DNA of 64,000 nucleotides from Candidatus Tenderia electrophaga (GTDB lineage Bacteria > Pseudomonadota > Gammaproteobacteria > Tenderiales > Tenderiaceae). Position numbers and translations under genes: made by a program. Position 1 is the first letter of the stretch. Each line of letters starts with the position of its first letter. Positions 11,244 to 18,972 of the stretch are shown one piece after another. The stretch is from contig CP013099.1 of the NCBI GenBank assembly GCA_001447805.1, positions 1,488,001-1,552,000 of the forward strand, written 5' to 3'. The notes under the pieces were generated by a model that did not search any database, had not been told where the DNA came from, and saw only the letters and a program-made list of their open reading frames with translations.

Positions 11244-11353
11244 GGGTCAGTGTCATTGATTTGTTCCAGTTCAGGATCAATAGAGTCAGAGTCATTGATT
11301 GCTAGTCCCGGCGGGATCAACTTCGTATGCTTGATCTCAACAAGGAAGATCAA

Positions 11354-12049
11354 ATGGCCCGGTTACCACGACTCTATTTACCCGGCTGTGCCCAGCATAT
11401 CATCCAACGGGGCAATAACCGGGACGCCTGCTTTTATGGCGAAGCGGATTACCAGGCCTATCTGGCATTCCTCAAAGACGCCGCAGCCAAATACCAGGTT
11501 GATATTCATGCCTTTGTATTGATGACCAACCATGTACATTTGCTGGCGACCCCGGCTGATGAACAGGGGATTGGCCGTCTGATGCAGGCGCTAGGCCGCA
11601 AGTATGTTCAATATTTTAATCACACCTATGGCCGCACAGGAACGCTGTGGGAAGGGCGCTATAAATCGACCCTGGTTGATGCTAACGCCTACCTGCTTAC
11701 CGTGTATCGCTATATCGAACTGAATCCGGTACGGGCGGGAATGGTCGCCCATGCTTCTGAATACCCCTGGTCCAGTTACCCATCCAATGCAATGGGTAAA
11801 GCCATCCAACTGTTAACACCCCACCCTCAGTATGCTCAACTGGGCAAGACGGCGAAGGAACGGCAAAAAGCTTACCGGGCGTTATTCCGGGGTAGGATGT
11901 CGGAGCGAGACCTGGTGGCGATCCGTGAATTGATTTTCCGTATCCTGTCTCATCCGATTATGCGGATCAGCCCGGGGCGTCAGGCGCCGAGTTGTTTCAT
12001 CGCGTTTCGAGGGGCTTCATCAATTTGCTCGCGCTCATATCGAAAATGA
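11354..12049 (+). CDS. REP-associated tyrosine transposase (RAYT), C-terminus altered
   Basis: Y1/HUH-type transposase of the IS200-like RAYT group. The start ATG 11354 is preceded by AAGGAAG at 11342-11348; an ATG at 11327 is less likely. Visible motifs are the histidine pair in LMTNHVHLLATP, the tyrosine region RKYVQYFNHTYG and the family signature GTLWEGRYKS. RAYTs mobilise or propagate REP palindromes. After about residue 195 the sequence stops resembling the family and runs as SHPIMRISPGRQAPSCF into the 3' end of the convergent gene, overlapping it by 53 bases. The true C-terminus appears to have been lost at a junction near 11930. Confidence 0.82.
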   Translation: MARLPRLYLPGCAQHIIQRGNNRDACFYGEADYQAYLAFLKDAAAKYQVDIHAFVLMTNHVHLLATPADEQGIGRLMQALGRKYVQYFNHTYGRTGTLWEGRYKSTLVDANAYLLTVYRYIELNPVRAGMVAHASEYPWSSYPSNAMGKAIQLLTPHPQYAQLGKTAKERQKAYRALFRGRMSERDLVAIRELIFRILSHPIMRISPGRQAPSCFIAFRGASSICSRSYRK

Positions 12050-13814
12050 CGCCCTCCAAGGCAATGGGCTGGTCGGCGTCGTAGATACCCGACCCCTGTT
12101 CCTGTACCCATTTGGTTTCACCGTCGAGGGTGATGATGCGATATTCGAGGCAAAAGGATTGTCCTTGAATCAGGGCCTCTTGGACGGCGTTCCAGACATC
12201 GTCTCGGTCCTCAGGATGAATCAATTCGCCGTAGGCGATACTTCGGTCGAGTATGAATTCATCGGCACGATAGCCGGTCAGGGCGTAGCAGTAGTCGCTG
12301 ATGAACTCCATCGTCCAGTTGCGGTTGTACTGGCAGCGGTAAGTAATGCCGGGGATGTTGTTGATCAGGGTTTCCAGCGCCCGCTTGGTTTCCTGAATCT
12401 GCTTTTCGTAGTGCTTGCGTGTGGTGACATCCCATTCGAAGCCGGTGCAGCGCAGCGGGCGGCCCGTCGCGTCGCAGATCATGGCGCCCTTGCAGTGTAA
12501 CCAGCGCATACTGCCGTCTTTGTGCCGGGCGCGGTATTCCACTTCAAACGGATGTTGCGGGTGGTGTTTGCTGGCTTCCAGGGTCTGATCGACGGCGACG
12601 CGATCCTCGACCAGAATGCGGCGACGCCAAGCGGCCAATGAGTTGGGCATTTCATCATCGGCGAATCCGAGAAAGCCTTTCATTTGCGGCGACGGATAAA
12701 ATTCGATGCTTTCCCCTTGTTGTTCGTCGTATTTGAAATGCATGTCCCAGACACCGGCCTGCGATCCCTGCAGCGCCAGATTGAGGCTGTCTTGGGTTTC
12801 GGACATTTCTTGCAAGGCCCGATCGCGCTCGGCTACGGCGCTGACAAGTCGGCGATTATGTGCTTGCATCAAGCGGTAACGGTAGGTGAAGAAACAGGCG
12901 CCTAACAGCAGGCCCAACACGCCGACCAGCCACACTACCTTGGTGCCGTCCCAGTAGGCCGGCGGAGTGCCGTACCAGCGCCGATAGATGGCTTTGTATT
13001 CCTCGCTGACCAGCAACGGGGTGAGGGCCTGGTTGATGCGATTCAAGAGATCCGGATGCTTGGGCGCCACCGCCACGGCGCGTTTGATCTTCAGAATGTG
13101 CGGCGCCGCGACTTTGAGTCGCGCCGCCACGCCGCTGTCGACGGCAAAGCGCCAGCCCGCGCCCTCCGGATAGACCACCGCGTCCACCTGTTTGCTGAGC
13201 AGGGCGAACATGGCCTCGGCGATGGAGGGAAATACGATCTGCTGCGCCGACGACGTAGAGGTGACCGGGCCACCGATATTGGTTTCCACCACCGCCAGTT
13301 TATGCTCGGCCTGCAACTGAGCGTAGCTCATGTCGGCAGCGTCGCGGCGGGTGAACAAGACCAGCCGGGTGGTTGCCAGCGGCAGACTGAAGTCCATCAT
13401 CTGGGCACGCTGTGCGCTGATGCCCATATTCGGAATCAGTTGGGCCCGGCCGTCGGCCAAGGCGCTTAGTACCTCACTCCAGTTGTCGAAGACGATGTAT
13501 TCGACCGTGAAGTTTGCTTGCCGCGCCACTGCCTCCATGAGGTCGATGGCGAAACCGGCGGGTTTGCCGTCGCTGACGTGATAATGAGGCGGAAAGTGGC
13601 GCGGTACCGCGGCGATGACGGTGTCTGGTTCCACATCGGCGAGCCCGGGCTTCTCGCCACCGTGTGTGGCGTTTCCGGGGGTCGTCGCAGTCGCAGGGGG
13701 GTGGGAAATCTGCGCTGGCTGTGTCGGCTGAGACAGGGCGTGAGTCGACCAAGCCATGCAGAGAAGCATGGCGCAACCGAGCCGTAAACTGAATTTTGCA
13801 AATATTGGCTGCAT
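11997..13814 (-). CDS. Periplasmic-binding PAS sensor protein without output domain
   Basis: 605 residues. A signal peptide (1-28) is followed by an SBP_bac_3-type binding domain (about 63-287) of the kind that binds amino acids or other small solutes, a membrane helix (about 293-313), and two PAS domains (about 345-465 and 480-598) closing with GVIFDMSAS. Such architectures normally continue into a GGDEF, EAL or histidine kinase domain; this one stops at KLMKPLETR just after the last PAS. The 3' end abuts the abnormal end of the REP transposase, so a deletion that removed the output domain is likely. Ligand unknown. Confidence 0.78.
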   Translation of the reverse strand: MQPIFAKFSLRLGCAMLLCMAWSTHALSQPTQPAQISHPPATATTPGNATHGGEKPGLADVEPDTVIAAVPRHFPPHYHVSDGKPAGFAIDLMEAVARQANFTVEYIVFDNWSEVLSALADGRAQLIPNMGISAQRAQMMDFSLPLATTRLVLFTRRDAADMSYAQLQAEHKLAVVETNIGGPVTSTSSAQQIVFPSIAEAMFALLSKQVDAVVYPEGAGWRFAVDSGVAARLKVAAPHILKIKRAVAVAPKHPDLLNRINQALTPLLVSEEYKAIYRRWYGTPPAYWDGTKVVWLVGVLGLLLGACFFTYRYRLMQAHNRRLVSAVAERDRALQEMSETQDSLNLALQGSQAGVWDMHFKYDEQQGESIEFYPSPQMKGFLGFADDEMPNSLAAWRRRILVEDRVAVDQTLEASKHHPQHPFEVEYRARHKDGSMRWLHCKGAMICDATGRPLRCTGFEWDVTTRKHYEKQIQETKRALETLINNIPGITYRCQYNRNWTMEFISDYCYALTGYRADEFILDRSIAYGELIHPEDRDDVWNAVQEALIQGQSFCLEYRIITLDGETKWVQEQGSGIYDADQPIALEGVIFDMSASKLMKPLETR

Positions 13815-14107
13815 CCGTGCCTATTCGAATTGCCGGCGCTCCGCGGTAATAGATTGGGCGCCAGTGCTCCCATCCTGTAACAAGGTATCGGCGTCGGCTG
13901 CGGCAAGTTTACGGCGGCCGGCGCGGGGCGTGGAAAATCGGCCGGAAAAATGGGATCATAGCCGCTACCGGGGGCGGAGTTCAGCGCTGTGGCCAGCGCC
14001 ACGCCGGCGTCTGTGATGAACACAAGCTCATCACTAACTGTATGAATCATCGGGATTTGTCGGCTTCGGGCCGGGCGGCCCACATCATTTTATTAGGAGT
14101 TTTTTCC

Positions 14108-14569
14108 ATGGCAAGAGGTATCAACAAGGTTATTTTAATCGGCAATCTGGGGCGCGACCCGGAAGTGCGCTATATGCCCAGCGGCGGCGCGGTCGCCAAT
14201 CTGGCGGTGGCCACCTCTGAGAACTGGAAGGATAAAAATACCGGCGAGAATCAGGAGCGCACCGAATGGCACCGGGTGGTGATGTTCAACCGTCTCGGTG
14301 AGATCGCCGGTGAGTATCTGAAAAAGGGCTCCAAGGTCTATATCGAAGGCAAGTTGCAGACCCGCAAGTGGCAGGGTCAGGACGGCCAGGATCGCTACAC
14401 CACCGAGATCGTCGCCAGTGAGATGCAGATGCTGGACAGCCGCGGCGGCGGCAGTTCCGATTACAGCGGCGACAGCGCCGGCAGTCGCGGCACCCAGCAG
14501 TCCGCCGCCCCGGCGGCCTCCGGCGGCAATAACGGCTTTGACGACTTCGACGACGATATCCCGTTTTAA
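14108..14569 (+). CDS. ssb: Single-stranded DNA-binding protein SSB
   Basis: 153 residues. An N-terminal OB fold ([20 protein letters not shown], later [19 protein letters not shown]) is followed by a glycine/serine-rich linker and the acidic tip DDFDDDIPF that recruits repair and replication proteins. It coats ssDNA during replication, recombination and repair. The start is fixed by AGGAG at 14095-14099 and by the conserved N-terminus; an upstream in-frame ATG at 14042 is rejected. The 293 bases upstream (13815-14107) hold no gene. uvrA, the common divergent neighbour, is absent here. Confidence 0.96.
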   Translation: MARGINKVILIGNLGRDPEVRYMPSGGAVANLAVATSENWKDKNTGENQERTEWHRVVMFNRLGEIAGEYLKKGSKVYIEGKLQTRKWQGQDGQDRYTTEIVASEMQMLDSRGGGSSDYSGDSAGSRGTQQSAAPAASGGNNGFDDFDDDIPF

Positions 14570-14708
14570 ACGAATCGCTTGAGTTGCCGTTATCCATGCC
14601 GAGTTGCAGCTGCGGCGTCTCCACCGCGACTCATCGCCCTGTCCGGGGCGGGTTCGCGGCGCAGACGCCGCTGTTGCATTGCGCAGCAATAAAAAGGGCG
14701 AATACGCG

Positions 14709-15878
14709 ATGAATCTTCACGAATATCAGGCAAAACAACTGTTCTCGGAGTACGGTATCCCCGTCCTCAAAGGTGTGGCGGCCACCAGTGTGGCCGAGGC
14801 GCAGGCAGCGGCCAATGCCTTGGGCGGCGAGGGTTGGGTGATCAAGGCCCAAGTACATGCCGGCGGCCGCGGCAAGGCCGGCGGGGTGAAGCTGGTCAAG
14901 AGTCTGGACGAACTCAAGCGGGCGGCCGAGGGCTATCTCGGTTCGCGTCTGGTGACGCACCAAACCGACGCCAAAGGCTTGCCCATCAACACCGTGCTGA
15001 TCGAATCCCTGTGCGCCATCGATAACGAACTTTACGTCAGCCTGATGGTGGACCGCGCCAGCGAGCGGGTAGTCATCATGGCCTCCAGCATGGGCGGCAT
15101 GGACATCGAAGAGGTGGCCGCCACCCAGCCTGAAGCATTAATAAAAGTGGCGGTGGACCCGGTGACCGGGCTGATGCCTTACCAGTGCCGCAAGATCAGC
15201 TTCGGCATGGGGCTGCCGGGCGCACTGGCCGGGCCCATGACCAAATTGCTGATGGCGCTTTATAAGCTGTTCGTCGAGCGCGACGCCAGCCTGGTGGAGA
15301 TCAATCCGCTGGTGATCACCCAACAGGGCGAGCTGCTGGCCCTGGATGCCAAGGTCGGCATCGACGGCAGCGCCCTGTACCGTCATAAAGACCTGGCCGC
15401 CATGCAGGACGCCTCGCAGGAGGACCCCACCGAGCACGAGGCGGAGCAGCACGGTCTGAATTACGTCACCCTGGACGGCGAGATCGGCTGCATGGTCAAC
15501 GGCGCCGGGCTGGCCATGGCCACCATGGATCTGATCAAACTGCAGGGCGGCAATCCCGCCAACTTCCTCGACGTGGGCGGCGGCACCACTGCCGAGAAGG
15601 TGGCCGAGGCATTTAAATTGATTCTGGCGGATACCAAAGTGAAGGCGGTGCTGGTCAATATCTTCGGCGGTATCGTGCGCTGCAACCTGATCGCCGAGGG
15701 CATCATCGCCGCGGTGAAGGAGGTGGGGGTGTCCATCCCGGTGGTGGTGCGCCTGGAGGGGACCAACGCCCAGCAGGGCCGCGAGCTGCTGGACAACAGC
15801 GGCCTGTCCATCGCCAGTGCCGCCGATCTCACCGATGCGGCGCAGCAGGTTGTTGCAGCATCGAAAGGAGGTAACTGA
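14709..15878 (+). CDS. sucC: Succinyl-CoA synthetase beta subunit
   Basis: 389 residues, the usual size. It forms succinate and ATP (or GTP) from succinyl-CoA with SucD in the TCA cycle. The N-terminus [19 protein letters not shown] and the ATP-grasp motif [15 protein letters not shown] are characteristic, as is LVEINPLV for metal/nucleotide binding. The start is set by homology; AAAAAGGG at about 14692-14699 is a rather distant ribosome binding site. It overlaps sucD by one base (TGATG), indicating coupled translation. The 139 bases between ssb and sucC hold no gene. Confidence 0.97.
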   Translation: MNLHEYQAKQLFSEYGIPVLKGVAATSVAEAQAAANALGGEGWVIKAQVHAGGRGKAGGVKLVKSLDELKRAAEGYLGSRLVTHQTDAKGLPINTVLIESLCAIDNELYVSLMVDRASERVVIMASSMGGMDIEEVAATQPEALIKVAVDPVTGLMPYQCRKISFGMGLPGALAGPMTKLLMALYKLFVERDASLVEINPLVITQQGELLALDAKVGIDGSALYRHKDLAAMQDASQEDPTEHEAEQHGLNYVTLDGEIGCMVNGAGLAMATMDLIKLQGGNPANFLDVGGGTTAEKVAEAFKLILADTKVKAVLVNIFGGIVRCNLIAEGIIAAVKEVGVSIPVVVRLEGTNAQQGRELLDNSGLSIASAADLTDAAQQVVAASKGGN

Positions 15879-16750
15879 TGTCGGTACTGGTCAACAAGCA
15901 TACCAAAGTGATCTGCCAGGGCTTCACCGGCAAGCAGGGCACCTTCCATTCCGAACAGGCCATCGCCTACGGCACCCAAATGGTCGGCGGCGTCACCCCC
16001 GGCAAGGGGGGGCAAACGCATCTCGATCTGCCGGTGTTCGACACCGTCGCCGATGCAGTGAAAGACACGGGCGCCGATGCCTCCATGATCTACGTGCCCG
16101 CCGCCTTTGCCGCCGACGCCATCCTGGAAGCGGCCGACGCCGGCATCAAGGTCATCGCCTGCATCACCGAGGGCATACCGGTGCAGGACATGCTGAAAGT
16201 GAAGGCCGCCCTGAAAGGGTCGGATGCACGCCTGATCGGCCCCAACTGCCCCGGTCTGATAACCCCCGGCGAGTGCAAGATCGGCATTATGCCCGGCGCC
16301 ATCCATACGCCGGGCAAGATCGGCATTGTGTCGCGCTCCGGCACGCTCACCTATGAAGCGGTGTTCCAGACCAGCAACAACGGCCTGGGCCAGAGCACCT
16401 GCGTGGGCATCGGCGGCGACCCAATCCAGGGCACCAATTTCATCGATTGTCTGGAACTGTTTCAGAACGATCCCCAGACCGAAGGCATCGTCATGGTGGG
16501 CGAGATCGGCGGCACGGCGGAAGAGGCGGCGGCCGAGTATATCCAGGCCAATGTCACCAAACCTGTCGTGGCCTACATCGCCGGTGTCACCGCGCCGCCG
16601 GGCAAACGCATGGGCCACGCCGGCGCCATTATCGCCGGCGGCAAGGGCACGGCCGAGGAGAAGTTCAAGGCCCTGGAGGCGGCCGGGGTGGCGGTGGTAC
16701 GCTCGCCGGCCGAGATCGGTGACAAGATGTTGGACGTGTTGGGCGGCTAA
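15878..16750 (+). CDS. sucD: Succinyl-CoA synthetase alpha subunit
   Basis: 290 residues, full length. It carries the CoA-binding Rossmann fold and the active-site histidine that is phosphorylated during catalysis, seen at residue 247 in [12 protein letters not shown]. The segment [14 protein letters not shown] near the N-terminus is typical. A strong AAAGGAGGT at 15864-15872 lies inside the end of sucC, and the start codon overlaps the sucC stop. nadE begins nine bases after the stop, so the operon continues. Confidence 0.97.
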   Translation: MSVLVNKHTKVICQGFTGKQGTFHSEQAIAYGTQMVGGVTPGKGGQTHLDLPVFDTVADAVKDTGADASMIYVPAAFAADAILEAADAGIKVIACITEGIPVQDMLKVKAALKGSDARLIGPNCPGLITPGECKIGIMPGAIHTPGKIGIVSRSGTLTYEAVFQTSNNGLGQSTCVGIGGDPIQGTNFIDCLELFQNDPQTEGIVMVGEIGGTAEEAAAEYIQANVTKPVVAYIAGVTAPPGKRMGHAGAIIAGGKGTAEEKFKALEAAGVAVVRSPAEIGDKMLDVLGG

Positions 16751-16758
16751 ACTCACTC

Positions 16759-18375
16759 ATGGTTAATCGTCTTCGCATCGCCATCGCCCAGCAGAACTTC
16801 ATGGTAGGCGATATACCCGCCAATGTCGCCAAAGTCATCCACACTGCCGAGCGCGCCCGCGACGCGCTGCAGGCCGACCTGGTGCTGTTTCCAGAACTGA
16901 CCTTGACCGGCTATCCGCCCGAAGACCTGCTGTTGCGTCCCGGTCTGCAAAAGCGGGTGCAAGAGGGGTTGGAGATGCTCAAGTCGGTGACCGGCATCGG
17001 CATGGTGGTGGGCTATCCCGAAGTGGCGGGTGAGTACCAATACAACAGCGCCGCCTTGATTGCCTCGGGTGGGATCCAGGCGGTCTATCGTAAACAGCAC
17101 CTGCCTAATTACAGCGTCTTCGACGAGAAGCGTTATTTCGAGCCGGGTGAGGGCGCCTGCGTGTTCGAGATCAAAGGGGTCAAGCTGGCCCTGTCCATCT
17201 GCGAGGATCTGTGGCAGCCCGGAGTGATGGCCCGGGCCGCCGCCGCCGGGGCACAGGTGATGCTCAATCTCAATGCATCGCCCTTTCATATCAATAAATG
17301 GCAGGAGCGTGAGGCGGCCATGCGTGCGCGGCTGGCCGAGGCCGCCATGCCCATCGTCTATTGCAACCTGGTGGGCGGCCAGGACGAGTTGGTCTTCGAT
17401 GGCCAGTCATTCGTGATGGCCGCCGACGGTACGGTGACCCAGCGCGCCGAAAGCTGTGTCGAGGGCCTGTACGTGGCTGAGCTGGAATCAGGCGAACAGG
17501 TCAAGCCTGTGCCCGCGACCATGGTCGAGCCCCTGCCAGTAGAGGCCGCCGTGTATGAGGTGCTGGTGTTGGGTACGCGCGATTATATCGAGAAAAACGG
17601 TTTTCGCGGCGTGGTCATCGGCCTGTCCGGTGGCATCGATTCCGCATTGACCCTGGCCATCGCCGTGGATGCCATCGGCCCCGAGCGGGTCGAAGGGGTG
17701 CGTATGCCGTCGCGCTTCACCGCCGATATGAGCCTGGACGATGCCGAGGCCGAGGCCCAAGCCTTGGGTGTGGAGTGTCACACCATCGCCATCGAGCCGG
17801 CCTTCGAGGCCTTTCTGGAATTGCTCAAAGATGAATTCGCCGGCAAGCCCTGGGACACCACTGAGGAGAACATCCAGGCCCGTTGCCGCGGCATCATTCT
17901 GATGGCGGTCTCCAACAAGAAACGCAAGATCGTGCTCACCACCGGTAATAAGAGCGAGATGTCGGTGGGGTATTGCACCCTCTACGGCGACATGGCCGGC
18001 GGCTACGCGCCCATCAAGGACGTACCCAAGACCCTGGTCTACCGGCTGGCCGAGTATCGCAATACCATTTCTCAGGTGATTCCGCAGCGCGTCATCGACC
18101 GGCCGCCCTCGGCCGAGCTGGCGCCAGACCAGCGGGACAGCGACAGCCTGCCGCCCTATGACATCCTCGATCCGATCCTGGAAAAATACATCGAAGCGGA
18201 TCAGTCCATCGAAGACATCGTGGCTCAGGGTTTCGACGAGGCTGACGTCAGCCGGGTTGCCCACTTGGTGATCCGCAATGAATACAAACGGCGTCAGGCG
18301 CCGCCCGGCGTACGCATCAGCCGCAAGGCCTTCGGCCGTGATCGCCGTTATCCCATCACCTCCGGATACAAATAG
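16759..18375 (+). CDS. nadE: Glutamine-dependent NAD+ synthetase
   Basis: 538 residues in two domains. The N-terminal nitrilase-like glutaminase has the Glu-Lys-Cys triad at E46 (FPELTLTGYPPEDLL), K112 (YRKQHLPNY) and C148 (LSICEDLW). The C-terminal synthetase has the PP-loop SGGIDS at 290-295 and TTGNKSEMSVGY. It converts deamido-NAD+ to NAD+ using ammonia from glutamine. It sits eight bases after sucD and 61 before glnB, placing an NAD-forming, glutamine-using enzyme beside NAD-linked TCA genes and a nitrogen sensor. No clear ribosome binding site is visible, so translation may be coupled to sucD. Confidence 0.96.
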   Translation: MVNRLRIAIAQQNFMVGDIPANVAKVIHTAERARDALQADLVLFPELTLTGYPPEDLLLRPGLQKRVQEGLEMLKSVTGIGMVVGYPEVAGEYQYNSAALIASGGIQAVYRKQHLPNYSVFDEKRYFEPGEGACVFEIKGVKLALSICEDLWQPGVMARAAAAGAQVMLNLNASPFHINKWQEREAAMRARLAEAAMPIVYCNLVGGQDELVFDGQSFVMAADGTVTQRAESCVEGLYVAELESGEQVKPVPATMVEPLPVEAAVYEVLVLGTRDYIEKNGFRGVVIGLSGGIDSALTLAIAVDAIGPERVEGVRMPSRFTADMSLDDAEAEAQALGVECHTIAIEPAFEAFLELLKDEFAGKPWDTTEENIQARCRGIILMAVSNKKRKIVLTTGNKSEMSVGYCTLYGDMAGGYAPIKDVPKTLVYRLAEYRNTISQVIPQRVIDRPPSAELAPDQRDSDSLPPYDILDPILEKYIEADQSIEDIVAQGFDEADVSRVAHLVIRNEYKRRQAPPGVRISRKAFGRDRRYPITSGYK

Positions 18376-18421
18376 GCCCTGCAAAGGCAGGCGGAAAGTG
18401 GCAGAATACAAACATAGTTAG

Positions 18422-18775
<354 letters not shown>

Positions 18776-18794
18776 TCCGATTTTTTCTGTCTAA

Positions 18795-18836
18795 CAAAGG
18801 GCCCGGCCACGGCGGTTTGCGGGCCTTTTGTTTTTC
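18795..18836 (+). terminator. Rho-independent terminator after glnB
   Basis: CAAAGGGCCCG (18795-18805) pairs with CGGGCCTTTTG (18820-18830) with one bulged base, followed by a T tract TTTTGTTTTT at 18826-18835. It ends the sucC-sucD-nadE-glnB unit and separates it from sucA. Confidence 0.8.
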
Positions 18837-18972
18837 CGGGCCGCCGTCAATGGTGGTAGGGCGCGGCAATTTAAAACTTTTTTGCAAAAATAGGCTTCAG
18901 AATGCTTGAGTTTTGTCTAAGCTTGACGACTAAGTGTATGGAGAATAAACAGAAACGGGCGAACAGCAGGAA

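Larger units (their letters stand above)
9723..11299. repeat. Pair of 24-bp repeats upstream of the REP transposase, one split by the IS
   Basis: One copy is intact at 11276-11299: ATCAAT, then AGAGTCAGAGTC, then ATTGAT. The other is split: its left 18 bases are at 9723-9740 and its right end resumes after the insertion, reaching ATTGAT at 11255-11260. Rejoined, the two copies differ at two positions. Each has ATCAAT/ATTGAT ends in inverted orientation. Repeats of this type next to REP-associated transposases are plausible transposase recognition sites. Confidence 0.6.

Noticed and set aside
15461-16756. A 431-codon minus-strand frame over sucC-sucD
   Set aside because: It is antisense to strongly conserved sucC/sucD; the product has no domain pattern.
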